This document shows, one piece after another, positions 41,521 to 54,210 of a stretch of DNA of 64,000 bases; position 1 is the first letter of the stretch; each line of letters begins with the position of its first letter. The position numbers and the translations under genes are program-made. The notes under the pieces are model-generated. The model did no database searches. It was given only the letters and a program-made list of their open reading frames with translations, and was not told the origin of the DNA. Source of the stretch: Halocaridina rubra (lineage: Eukaryota; Arthropoda; Malacostraca; Decapoda; Atyidae); assembly GCA_037179515.1 (NCBI GenBank), contig JAXCGZ010017027.1, forward strand, positions 1 to 64,000. Direction: 5' to 3'.

Positions 41521-43456
41521 AATATGTAATGTGCTTGCTTGGTTATTTCAGGGCCCGAATGAGATTGGGACTTGAATTAATTGCTATAACAAAGCCACTA
41601 GTAAGGTTGGGGAATCTGTAATATGAACATAGTGGCATTCAGTTAGAATGCGTTCATTCCTAAGTATAGCAGATATAAGCTATAAGGTTGGATTCCTTTT
41701 AACCTTCTGTGGTGTAGTGGTAGCGCCTTGACGTAGTAATCATAAGTCCTAGGTTCGAGTCCCGGTCGGGGTAAAAAATATTCATGTTTTCACATATGTA
41801 ATGTGCTTGCTTGGTTATTTCATGGCCCAAATGAGATTGGGACTTGAATTAAATGCTATAACGAAGCCACGAGTGAGGGTGAGGAATCTGTAATATGAAC
41901 ATAGTGGCATTCAGTTAGAATGCGTTCATTCCTAAGTATAGCAAATATAAGCTATAAGGTTGGATTCCTTTTAACCTTCTGTGGTGTAGTGGTAGCGCCT
42001 TGACTTAGTAATCATAAGTCCTAGGTTCGAGTCCCGGTCGGGGTAAAAAATTATTTATGTTTTCACATCTGTAATGTGCTTGCTTGGTTATTTCATGGCC
42101 CGAATGAGATTGGGACTTGAATTACATGCTATAACGAAGCCACGAGTGAGGTTGGGGAATCTGTAATATGAACATAGTTGCATTCAGTTAGAATGCATTC
42201 ATTCCTAAGTATAACAGATATAAGCTTTAAGGTTGGATTCCTTTTAACCTTCTGTGGTGTAGTGGTAGCGCCTTGACTTAGTAATCATAAGTCCTAGGTT
42301 CGAGTCCCGGTCGGGGTAAACAATTATTCATTTTTTCACATATGTAATGTGCTTGCTTGGTTATTTCATGGCCCGAATGAGATTGGGACTTGAATTAAAT
42401 GCTATAACAAAGCCACGAGTGAGGTTGGGGAATCTGTAATATGAACATAGTGGCATTCAGTTAGAATGCGTTCATTCCTATGTATAGCAGATATAAGCTA
42501 TAAGGTTGGATTCCTTTTAACCTTCTGTGGTGTAGTGGTAGCGCCTTGACTTAGTAATCATAAGTCCTAGGTTCGAGTCCTGGTCGGGGTAAAATATTAT
42601 TCATGTTTTCACATATGTAATGTGCTTGCTTGGTTATTGTAAGGCCCGAATGAGATTGGGACTTGAATTAAATGCTATAACGAAGCCACGAGTGAGGTTG
42701 GGGAATCTGTAATATGAACATAGTGGCATTCAGTTAGAATGCGTTCATTCCTAAGTATAGCAGATATAAGCTATAAGGTTGGATTCCTTTTAACCTTCTG
42801 TGGTGTAGTGGTAGCGCCTTGACTTAGTAATCATAAGTCCTAGGTTCGAGTCCCGGTCGGGGTAAAAAATGATTCATGTTTTCACATATGTAATGTGCTT
42901 GCTTGGTTATTTCATGGCCCGAATGAGATTGGGACTTGAATTAAATGCTATAACGAAGCCACGAGTGAGGTTGGGGAATCTATAATATGAACATAGTGGC
43001 ATTCAGTTAGAATGCGTTCATTCCTAAGTATAGCAGATATAAGCTATAAGGTTGGATTCTTTTTAACCCTTTGTGGTGTAGTGGTAGCGCCTTGACTTAG
43101 TAATCATAAATCCTAGGTTCGAGTCCCGGTCGGGGTAAAAAATTATTCATGTTTTCACATATGTAATGTGCTTGCTTGGTTATTTCATGGCCCGAATGAG
43201 ATTGGGACTTGAATTAAATGCTATAACGAAGCCACGAGTAAGGTTGGGGAATCTGTAATATGAACATAGTGGCATTCAGTTAGAATGCATTCATTCCAAA
43301 GTATAGCAGATATAAGCTATAAGGTTGGATTCCTTTTAACCTTCTGTGGTGTAGTGGTAGCGCCTTGACTTAGTAATCATAAGTCCTAGGTTCGAGTCCC
43401 AGTCGGGGTAAAAAAAAAAAATATTTATGTTTTCACATATGTAATGTGCTTGCTTG

Positions 43457-43459
<3 letters not shown>
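41521..43459 (+). repeat. T array 1, right arm: seven tRNA-like satellite units
   Basis: The box A-like GGTGTAGTGG starts at 41711, 41983, 42256, 42529, 42802, 43075 and 43348, a period of 272-273 bp. Each is followed by an anticodon-loop-like TTAGTAA (AGT, Thr) and a perfect box B GGTTCGAGTCC. The D arm folds well (GTGT/GCGC). Anticodon and acceptor stems pair poorly, so these are tRNA-derived rather than normal tRNA genes. Units differ by only a few bases, which suggests recent amplification or homogenisation. Confidence 0.93.

Positions 43460-43526
<67 letters not shown>
43460..43526. repeat. (AT)n microsatellite
   Basis: Ends the right arm of T array 1 and is followed by a reversed T unit. 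Confidence 0.95.
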
Positions 43527-43530
<4 letters not shown>

Positions 43531-43539
43531 TTTCTATAT

Positions 43540-43752
43540 ATATCCAAGCAAGCACATTACATATGTGAAAACATGAATCATTTTTTTACCCCGACCGGGA
43601 CTCGAACCTAGGACTTATAATTACTAAGTGAAGGCGCTACCAACTACACACCACAGAAGATATAAAAGGAATACAACCTTCTTGCTTATATCTGCTATAC
43701 TTAGGGATGAACGCATTCCAACTGAATGCCACTATGTTCATATTACAGATTT
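43540..43752 (-). repeat. Single reversed T unit (longer D-loop type)
   Basis: The tRNA-like domain is near 43586-43660, with the two-base-longer D arm (complement of GGTGTGTAGTTGG) as in arrays 2 and 3. It stops at ATATTACAGA, where a T run and R1b begin. Confidence 0.85.
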
Positions 43753-44352
<600 letters not shown>

Positions 44353-44366
44353 ATACATATACACAC

Positions 44367-44441
44367 GATCAGGAGAGGGGAAGATACGAGCTTTGGGCTC
44401 TTTCCCGTAAACACAATTAGGTAATCACAATTAGGTAATCA
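44367..44441 (+). mobile_element. N1f: 75-bp 3' end of an N1 element joined to N1g
   Basis: Only the last bases of the N1 3' UTR (GGGAAGATACGAGC...AATTAGGTAATCAC twice). It is joined directly to the 5'-truncated start of N1g. See the template-jump finding. Confidence 0.75.
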
Positions 44442-44933
44442 CATACGCAAACCCACTCATCAGACAGGCACTTGATAACGAGAAGACAGTGGTAATCTCA
44501 GGCATAAGCGAATCCCAGGAGCCAACATGGCAGGGGAGACTTGAAGAAAATAAAGCTAGGGATGTAGACCTGATAAGAAAGCTTGGAGTAGTATGTGGTC
44601 CTGAGGATATTGTAAACATACACCAACTAGGTAAATATTCGAGGGAAGGAAAGCCGAGACCAACAAAAGTAACCTTTGAGAGGGGAAACATGTAGGGAAA
44701 TATTGTTGAGAAAAAAAAGTCTAAAAGACCTTCAAGAATTCAAAGAAGTGTTCATTAGACGATACAGAACACAGGAAGAGATGGGAAAGATCAAAAACTT
44801 GTTGCAAGAGGCAAGAAGGTTAAATGATGAAAGAAATGAAGAAGAGAAGAAAAATTTTCATTACAGAGTTCTTCCAGACAAAGGGGAGATAAAGAAGATA
44901 ATGACAGAAGATCAGGGGATGGGGCCTCATTAA
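44442..44933 (+). pseudogene. ORF1, 3' part, of N1g
   Basis: The end of the RNA-binding ORF1 protein, in two phases (44489-44695 and 44676-44933). The first contains VVISGISESQEPTWQG and KPRPTKVTFE, a phrase typical of ORF1 proteins of this group. The second is a Lys/Glu-rich helix followed by FHYRVLPDKGEIKKI. There is a frameshift near 44690. The 5' part of the element is absent. Confidence 0.65.
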
Positions 44934-44935
44934 GA

Positions 44936-47756
44936 TTGTTATACACAAATGCTGATGGATTAGCTGGTAAGGCAGTAGAATTAAAAGATAGGATTCACAA
45001 CAGTAAGGCAGATATAGTAGCAATTACAGAGACTAAGTTGAGTGAGGACATAAATAGTGTCACAGTTTTTCCTAAGGGCTTCAGAATACTAAGGGTTGAA
45101 AGATCTGAGAGGACTGGTGGAGGGATAGCACTGCTCATAAGTGAAAGGATTCAAGTCGAAGAAATAAACTTGGCTATAGAAAGTGAGTTCAAGGAATTTC
45201 TTGTTGCTCGCATAAATACTGGGTCAGAGAGCATTATAATAACTGTTGTATACAACCCACCAAGGAACCAAAATAGGCTTGAAGTTTATGAGGAAAGTCA
45301 TATAGGTACTATTGAAGTCATAAACTCAGTTGTTAACATGGCACGGGAAAAAAAATGTAGGATTTTGATTATGGGAGACTTTAATCATAAAGAGATAGAT
45401 TGAATAAATCTTGACTCACACAGTGGTGAGGACTCATTCGGGGTAAGATTCCTAGATTGCGTACAAGGGAATTTCCTACACCAACATGTAATGGAACCAA
45501 CAAGGGCCAGGGGTGGGGATGAGCCATCACTACTTGATCTAGTGTTCACAGATAATGTGTTGGATATTAAAAAAATTGAGTATGAACCACCAATTGGAAA
45601 GAGTGACCACTGTGTGTTGTTGATGGAGTATATCATTGAAGATATTCTTCCTGAGAGTAGAGGCACTGAGGGCATGAGGAGGAACTATCCAAAAAAAGAT
45701 TACATCAAAATGAATGAGCTTTTTGCAGTTATTGACTGGAGAACCTTATTTTACAACAAATCTGTACAAGAAATGTATGATATCTTTTGTGAGAAATATG
45801 GGAAGATAGTAGATTGCTGCATACCTGTCACCAAAGTAGGTGTAATTCATGCCAGAGAGAAATGGTTCGATAATGGGTGTAAAAGAGCTAAGGAGTGGAG
45901 AGACAAATGCTGGAAAAGGTATAGGAGGAGAAAAAACATAAATGCCTGGCAAACCTACAAAAGAGCAAGAAATGACTACCTAAGTAAAAGGAGAGAGGCA
46001 GAGAGAGACTATGAGAGGGACATCACCAGGAAGGCTAAAGAAAATCCCAAGCTTTTCCACAGCTTTATCAGAGGAAAACTGAAGGTAAAAGAACAGGTTT
46101 TAAGGCTAAAGAGAGCGGATGGAAGCATCACTGAGACGGATGAAGAGATCTGCAAAGAATTGAACAAGGAGTTTCAGTCAGTATTTACAGTAGAAAATAC
46201 CCCACCCCCTCAGAATGCAGTGATAGAAGCTCAAGGGCCGGTATTAGAGAACATCAACCTTACAGCCACAGAGGTATGCAAAGCGCTGATGGATTTAGAT
46301 GTTCATAAAGCTACAGGTCCTGATGACATATCCCCTCATGTGCTTAAAAAATGCGCAAACACAATATCAGTGGCACTAAGTATCATATTTAAGGAGTCAC
46401 TGGAGTCGGGGGAGATTCCAAGATGCTGGAAACAAGCAAATGTGATACCTATCTTCAAAAAGGGAAGGAGGGATACGGCTCTGAACTATAGACCAGTTTC
46501 CTTGACCAGCATAGTTTGCAAAGTTATGGAGAAACTACTAAGGAAACATATCTCTCTTCACTTGGAATCCTTCAACTTTTTGTCAGTGAGGCAACATGGC
46601 TTCAGAGAAGGTAGATCAACAGTAACAAACTTATTAGAATTTTATGATGAGGTAAGCCAAATCTTACAGGAAAGAGAGGGCTGGGCAGATTGCATATTCC
46701 TAGACTTCCAGAAAGTGTTTGACACTGTTCCACATGGGAGACTTAATAGGAAGCTGCAATCAATGGCTAGAATAGGTGGAAATGTTTTGGAATGGATAAA
46801 AACTTACTTAGAAGGAAGGGAACAGAGGGTTAGAGTAAGACACTCAGTGTCTGAATGGAGAAGAGTTAGTAGTGGAGTTCCACAGGGTTCAGTTTTAGGG
46901 CCACTTTTGTTCCTTGTATATGTAAAAGACCTACCAGAGTCTGTAAATTCATTCATGAATATGTTTGCAGATGATGCAAAGATTGTGAAGAAAGTAAAAA
47001 ACGACAACAATGTTAGAGAACTTCAGGAGGATCTACATAATCTGCATGAGTGGTCAGAAAAGTGGCTAATGAAATTCAATACTTCAAAATGTAAGGTAAT
47101 GAGAATGGGTACAAGTGCAAGAAGGCCCAAGCTTGACTACTCGGTGGCTGGAGTACAACTTCAAGAGACAGAAAAAGAGAGAGATCTAGGAGTAAACATA
47201 CTTGCAGATTTGTCTCCAGAAATACATATAAATGGCATAGTAAGGGCAGCATATGCATTCTTATCAAATGTAAGGGTAGCCTTCAGGCACATGGACAAGG
47301 AAATGCTCAGAAATATTTATGTAACCTATGTGAGGCCAAAACTCGAATATGCAGCCCCCTTTTGGAATCGCACTTGAAAAATCACATAGCTAAGCTTGAA
47401 AAGTTCAAAGACATGCCACGAAACTGGTGCCAGAAATACGCAATCTCAGTTATGATGAGAGGCTGAGGGAATTAGACTTACCATCACTCGAAGCTAGAAG
47501 AGTGAGGGGGGATATGGTGACAGTCTTGAAATTTCTTCATGGTTATGATAGAGTGGATAGGGATCGATATTTTGATATGGCTGGCTCTAGAACTAGAGGT
47601 CATAGTTTGAAGCTTCGTAAGAAAACTTCTTTGCAGGATGCAAGAAAATACTTTTTCAGTGTAAGAGTAGTTGATAATTGGAATTCGCTAAGCAAGGAGG
47701 TAGTTAATGCTATATCAATCCATAGTTTTAAGGACAGGTATGATAAGTATCACTAA
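44936..47756 (+). pseudogene. ORF2 (endonuclease-RT) of N1g, two lesions
   Basis: Would nick the target and reverse transcribe element RNA. The endonuclease runs from 44936 (LYTNADGLAG, TETKLSED, YNPPRNQ, MGDFNHKEID). A TGA at 45401 stands where N1a has Trp. The RT frame is open from 45491 to 47377 (628 codons) with KATGPDDISPHVLKKC, NYRPVSLTSI, QHGFREGRSTVTN, LDFQKVFDTVPHG, SSGVPQGSVLGPLLFLVYV and FADDAK (residue ~492). A small deletion near 47370 (GGAATCGCACTTG) shifts the last 110 codons (47427-47756). With one stop and one shift this is the least damaged N1 copy. Confidence 0.88.
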
Positions 47757-47835
47757 GTATAAAATGGAACCGATGAGGAGACGGGAAGATACGAGCTTTG
47801 GGCTCTTTTCCGTAAACACAATTAGGTAATCACAT
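47757..47835 (+). mobile_element. 3' UTR of N1g
   Basis: AAATGGAACCGATGAGGAGACG to a single AATTAGGTAATCAC, then ACATACATATACA, which also occurs just before N1f. Confidence 0.75.
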
Positions 47836-47926
47836 ACATATACATGCATGCATTAATTAGATGAGCAATAGAAACACCACTGTGGCTTCATAGCCATACA
47901 TATCAAGGAGAGAGAGAGAGAGAGAC

Positions 47927-48009
<83 letters not shown>

Positions 48010-48115
48010 GGTATTCATTTCAGCAAAAGGAGTTATTCGTCCTTACCACAGATAAAGACACATCCATGCATACTCATACACATCATTGTCACCTGAGGGT
48101 AAGACAGTAGAGGAA
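47836..48115 (+). repeat. R2 half of a composite repeat (copy b) with (AG)n
   Basis: Matches the reverse of 27655-27868 and 55636-55735. An (AG)n of about 47909-48004 sits inside. The paired R1b lies on the other side of the N1f/N1g insertion. Confidence 0.65.
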
Positions 48116-48336
48116 AGTGCATGTACTTAATCGCATATACGTACACATATAAACCTGAACATACATACGTACATACACATAAACACGGTGCCATATAATG
48201 GAAGATAAATTTGGAAGGAAAAGAAAGAGAAAGACTGAAAGCCCTTCCCCTTCTCTACCCTTCAAATTATGTACGTGAGAGAGAATTACGTCATTTAATC
48301 CATTATCACTATTATCACAACCATTGCTACCACCAA

Positions 48337-48371
48337 CATGATTATTATTATCATCATTATTATTATTATTA

Positions 48372-48459
<88 letters not shown>

Positions 48460-48480
48460 CATTATTATTATTATTATTAC

Positions 48481-48548
<68 letters not shown>
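48337..48548. repeat. (ATT)n microsatellite
   Basis: About 70 ATT units with rare C substitutions. Long homopolymer frames through it (Ile, Tyr, Asn) are artefacts. Confidence 0.95.
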
Positions 48549-48553
<5 letters not shown>

Positions 48554-48772
48554 ATCATTACTACAGCTTTTACATATACACATGCACATATACATACATA
48601 TATACATATAAATACATACATATATACATATACATATACATATACACATACATGTACACATGTACACACATATACATACATATGAACTCCTGAGGGAGGG
48701 GGTTAGAATACTTCCTCCATGTTCCCCTGCGTGTCGCAAGAGTAGACTAAGTGGGGCGGAGCGAAGGAAATG
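48549..48772. other. Unassigned: CA/TA-rich stretch and a short GC-rich fragment
   Basis: TACATA-rich to about 48680, then a ~90-bp piece (GTGTCGCAAGAGTAGACTAAG near 48731) in the style of ancient non-LTR UTR fragments. No gene. Confidence 0.35.
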
Positions 48773-50171
48773 AACAGATTACCCAACCTCACTCTTGGCT
48801 TCATTTTAGCATTTAATTCAATTCCCAATCTCATTCGGGTCATACAATAACCAAGCAAGCACATTACATATGTGAAAACATGAATAATTTTTTTATTTTT
48901 TTACCCCGACCGGGACTCGAACCTAGGACTCATAATTACTAAGTCAAGGCGCTACCAACTACACACCACAGAAGGAATAAAAGGAATCCAACCTTATAGC
49001 TTATATCTGCTATACTTAGGGATGAACGCATTCTAACTGAATGCCACTATGATCATATTACAGATTCCCCAACCTCACTCGTGGCTTCATTTTAGTATTT
49101 AATTCAATTCCCAATCTCATTCGGGTCATACAATAACCAAGCAAGCGCATTACATATGTGAAAACATGAATCATTTTTTTACCCCGACCAGAACTCGAAC
49201 CTATTACTTATAATTACTAAGTCAAGGTGCTACCAACTACACACCACAGAAGGTATAAAAGGAATCCAACCTTATAGCTTATATCTACTATACTTAGGGA
49301 TGAACGCATTCTAAGTGAATGCCACTATGTTCATATTAGAGATTCCCCAACCTCACTCGTGGCTTCATTTTAGCATTTAATTCAATTCCCAATCTCATTC
49401 GGGTCTTACAATAACCAAGCAAGCACATTACATATGTGAAAACATGAATAATTTTTTTACCCCGACCGGGACTCGAACCTAGGACTTATAATTACTAAGT
49501 CAAGGCGTTACCAACTACACACCACAGAAGGTATAAAAGGAATCCAACCTTATAGCTTATATCTGCTATACTTAGGGATGAACGCATTCTAAGTGAATGC
49601 CACTATGTTCATATTACAGATTCCCCAACCTCACTCGTGGCTTCATTTTAGCATTTAATTCAATTACCAATATCATTCGGGTCATACAATAACCAAGCAA
49701 GCACATTACATATGTGAAAACATGAATCATTTTTTTACCTCGACCGGGACTCGAACCTAGGACTTATGATCGCTAAGTCAAGGCGCTACCAACTACACAT
49801 CACACAAGGTATAAAAGGAATCCAACCTTATAGCTTATATCTGCTATACTTAGGGATGAACGCATTCTAACTGAATGCCACTATGTTCATATTACAGATT
49901 CCTCACCCTCACTCGTGGCTTCATTTTAGCATTTAATTCAATTCCCAATCTCATTTGGGTCATACAATAACCAAGCAAGCACATTACATATGTGAAAACA
50001 TGAATCATCTTTTTACCCCGACCGGGACTCGAATCTAGGACTTATAATTACTAAGTCAAGGCGCTACCAACTACACACCACAAAAGGTATAAAAGGAATC
50101 CAACCTTATAGCTTATATCTGCTATACTTAGGGATGAACGCATCCTAACTGAATGCCACTATGTTCATATT
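48773..50171 (-). repeat. T array 2, left arm: five tRNA-like satellite units
   Basis: Minus-strand units with box B near 48914, 49191, 49469, 49747 and 50025, a period of about 278 bp. The D arm is longer than in array 1 (complement of GGTGTGTAGTTGG). One box B is mutated (49191, TCGGGTC changed to TCTGGTC region). It starts mid-unit at 48773. Confidence 0.92.
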
Positions 50172-50589
50172 GGGGAATCTGTAATATGAACATAGTGGCA
50201 TTCAGTTAGAATGCGTTCATCCCTAAGTATAGCAGATATAAGCTATAAGGTTGGATTCCTTTTATACCTTCTGTGGTGTGTAGTTGGTAGCGCCTTGACT
50301 TAGTAATTATAAGTCTTAGGTTCGAGTCCCGGTCGGGGTAAAAAAATGATTCATGTTTTCACATATGTAATGTGCTTGCTTGGTTATTGTATGACCCGAA
50401 TGAGATTGGGAATTGAATTAAATGCTAAAATGAAGCCACGAGTGAGGTTGGGGAATCTGTAATTTGAACATAGTGGCATTCAGTTAGAATGCGTTCATCC
50501 CTAAGTATAGCAGATATAAGCTATAAGGTTGGATTCCTTTTATGCCTTAATTAGAAGTCCTAGGTTCGAGTCCCGGTCTGGGTAAAAAA
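50172..50589 (+). repeat. T array 2, right arm: one full and one deleted unit
   Basis: The orientation flips at ATGTTCATATT/GGGGAATCTGT. The full tRNA-like domain is at about 50276-50340. The next one lost its 5' half (TTTTATGCCTTAATTAGAAG) and keeps only box B at about 50556. It then meets (AT)n. Confidence 0.9.
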
Positions 50590-50593
50590 TTGA

Positions 50594-50717
<124 letters not shown>

Positions 50718-51068
50718 CTGTGCCTACTGCAACACTAACACTCCTATTGCAAGGCTCATGGGCCTTGAATCTCCTGACTTTGAAGTTCTCTGGCTGAAGA
50801 ACTATCACTCCACTACCACTACCGTATATTTCTTTGCTTCTGCTATTGCTCTCCTTACTCCACCGACTTTGTGTCGTTCTTTGAATATCTGTCCTCTTGT
50901 CATGAGTCCTTGCTATCTTTTTACCCACATAATGAAGTTCTATATATTGGGGACGTCATTGTACACTACAATGAGTGGCTTCATTTTTCTCACAATGATG
51001 TGGAAGAAAGTGAGGCCCTCACTTTCTCTGGATTGGATTCGGTTTTACGTCACGAACTCCCTTTTCTA

Positions 51069-51231
51069 CTAAGGGCTAGGACGGTTGCCTTCTTACGAAG
51101 GACTTGTTTTGGCAGATGTAATTGTTACCCTGAGTGTATGCCCTTACTAACCTCAGTCCATGATGGGGCGCGAACCCTCGACCTGCCGCCTAAGAGTCGC
51201 AGACGCTACCAATTTGCCACGGAGACTACAA
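51069..51231 (-). mobile_element. S2b: reversed tRNA-derived SINE inside N2c
   Basis: Reverse complement of S2a (38631-38791) at about 85-90% by eye. The anticodon-loop-like CTCTTAG is intact. It interrupts the N2 endonuclease. No clear target duplication is seen. Confidence 0.85.
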
Positions 51232-53432
51232 GGCATTTACTTTCTCTATTACCCACGGTCTGGAGCAGATTATCCAACATCCTACTCATATTCCCAATCA
51301 CTACAATCATGATTTATTTCTAACTTCTAAACCTTCAAACTACTCATACTCTGTGCTTTCCCCTCTTGGTAAATCTGGCAAATCTGTGATCTCAATTTCT
51401 TACATTTTTGCTCCCCCTCCATCATTTCCTCCTACACAGTGCCGCCTTTGGCAATTTAAGCATAGCCAATGCGATGATTTACATAACTTCCAGTTTGACT
51501 TCCCATGGGATGACTGCTCTCAGACCCACAACCGTGATCAGGAAGCCCCAATAGGTGATGAGATCAAAATCTCAGAAATGGAGTCATTCATCCCCTCCTC
51601 TCTGAAAACTTTTTCTCCCCTTAATCATTGATTTGACCATGCCTGCTTCATGGCTATTCAGGGCAGGTATCAGACATATTGGTCATACCAAACCTCTCCT
51701 TCTGATTTAACTCCTGCTTTTATTACAGCTAGGAATCATTGTACTTCTCAGATTCAAAGGTCTAAAGTTTCTATTTTAAGAAGAGAAGTTTATGACCTAA
51801 ACTCCTCTCCCATGGATAAATGTTTCTGGTCCTTAGCCAAAAATTTCTCAAAAACTTCTGTAACTCAAGGCTTCCCCTTCTCATTCGTTCTGATGGTTCT
51901 ATAGCTTGCTCTCCCACTGACAAAGCCACTCTCATTGGCTCTCATTTTTCTGCCAACTCTTCTGTAAGCGATTCCAGCACACTTGTTCCTTATACTTTAC
52001 CCTCTCTAATTTTTTGTCCTCCCTTAGTCTTTCTTCACGCAAAGTCCATAAGGTTCTTTTTCTCTAAAGACACACAAGGCATCCGGACTCGATGGCATCC
52101 CTGCAAGGTTCCTTAAGGAATTTGCAGTTGAACTGGCTTCAATACTTTGCCATCTTTTTTGCCTCATTCTCTCAACCAGTCATTATCCTTTGCCTTGGAA
52201 GCATGCTTTTATTCACCATGTTCCTAAGAAGGGTAACCACTCTATTCCTTACAGCTATCGACCTATTGCCCTAATCTATCCAATCACTAAAGTATTAAAA
52301 ACGTCGCTTAAGTCTCACTTTTTGAAACATCTTGAATCTAACTCGCTTATCTTTGCTCGCTAGTACAGCTTCTGCATGGCAAGATTCACTGGTGAGCTCC
52401 TGTTCAATCTTGCTCATGTATGATCATCCTCTCTAAAGAATTATGGAAAATCCTTTGTTGTTTCCCTTTATATCTCTAAAGCTTTTGACAGTCAGGCAAA
52501 AAGCTTTGCTGTCCAAACTCCCTGCTTATGGCTTTACCCCTTCTCTCTGTTCTCTGCTTTCCAGTTTTGTTTTTGACCGTTTTATATCTGTGATTGTTGA
52601 TGGCACAACATCTTGCTCATTCCCAGTTTCCAGTGGCGTTGCACAGGGCTCTATTCTTTCATTTACTCTGTTCCTTCTCTTCTTAAACGATATTCTTCAG
52701 TCCCTATCTTCCTCTCTTCTCCATGCCTTTGCTGACAATTCTACCCTTCATATTTCCTCTGCCTTCTCTTCACAACCTTCATCTTCTACTTGTAATCAGT
52801 CTATTTTCACTCTTTCTTTTAGTCTCAACTCTGACTTGCAGAGGGTGTGTGAGTGGGTTACCGAAGATTTAGTTAATTTAAAGTCTCAAAGACAGAGGTT
52901 TTGGCTGTTTCTTTATCTTCTTCTCCTCCTGATTTCCCTATTGTCTTCGAAGCTAACGAAATTTGCACTCTTAATTCTATTAACATATTAGGAATTCAGA
53001 TAGCCTCTAACTTGTCTTGGAGGAGTCACATAATCCAAATTTTTTTATTTGCATAGAAAAAATTGGTAAATCTGCTATGTTTTTGTCATTAATTTTCTCC
53101 CTTCCAGTTACCTAAAGTCTATAAATATCATATATGCCCCTGCTTAAAATACTACTTTCACATCTGGGGTGCTTCTGGTTATACATATCTCCTTGATAGG
53201 GTTGAATCTAAGGCAGGAGTCACATAATCCAAATTTCTAAATCTGCATCCAATACCTTGGTACCTCTGTTTTGTAATCATTATTACTTTTCCACCTTCCA
53301 GTTACTTAAGATCTATACAGGTCTTATATGTCCCTGCTTAGAATACTGCTCGCACATCTGGGGTGCTTCTTCTTATACATATCTCCCTGGTAGGATTGAA
53401 TCTAAGGCAATCAGTCTCATCAGTGACCCTAG

Positions 53433-53625
53433 CCTGCTGGCTAGTACAGTGGTAACGAGCTGGGTTCGCATTCACGAGGTCGAAAGATCGGTTCCCATCC
53501 AAGACCGAGAGTTTAAGCTGTTTACTGGCAGGAACTGCTGTGGTTGGACACCACAGTGGGGGGTTGGGGCTTTGCCCTGGCTGACGAATACCTGTTGTAT
53601 TGAAATGGAAATAAAGTTTGTTTGT
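53433..53625 (+). mobile_element. S1b: tRNA-derived SINE inside N2c
   Basis: Close match to S1a, ending AAATGGAAATAAAGTTTGTTTG. By comparison with N2a (26320-26345), the N2 sequence continues exactly across it (GACCCT before, TCTCTTAC after) with neither loss nor duplication of bases. Confidence 0.88.
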
Positions 53626-54130
53626 TCTCTTACTTTTAATCTGGATTCTCTTTATCTTCACCATAAGGTATCATCCCTTTCTTTTTTGTATTGCTACTAC
53701 TTCCATTGCTGCTCTGATGAGTTGGAGAGTTGCATCCCTCTCCATCTGCCAAGACCATGTAACACGCCAAGCGGCCTCGTCTCACAGGTACTGTGTGGAG
53801 ATTTGTAGCTTATGGATTGGTCAGTGCAACAACTGCTTCTTCCCATCCACCTCCAAACTCTGCAGCTCTTCCTCCCTGTGTTTTTTTCTAATTCGTATAC
53901 TCTATCTTCCTTCAAAAAGCAGACCTATCGTCATCTCAGAATCTAATCCTGTCATATGTCTAAATTCTCAGGACTTCGACTATTCTTTCACCCTGTCTTT
54001 CATATTGTATATTTTTCCCTTATTTCTGCTTTGTCCTTCAGCTTCTACTTTTTCTTCGTCTTAATGTTTTCTTTGTGCCCTGGCATGATGAGGGTAATTT
54101 TCTTAACTGTCCCGGTGTCACATTCATAAA

Positions 54131-54133
<3 letters not shown>

Positions 54134-54207
<74 letters not shown>
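54134..54207. repeat. (CT)n microsatellite
   Basis: Directly follows the 3' end of N2c. Confidence 0.95.

Positions 54208-54210
<3 letters not shown>

Noticed and set aside
41711..43420. A cluster of functional tRNA-Thr genes
   Set aside because: Box A/B and D arm are good, but the anticodon and acceptor stems pair poorly in every unit, and the same defects are repeated. They fit tRNA-derived repeats better.
40411..43459. CRISPR-like array
   Set aside because: Units are ~273 bp with no short unique spacers, in a eukaryotic retroelement-rich context.
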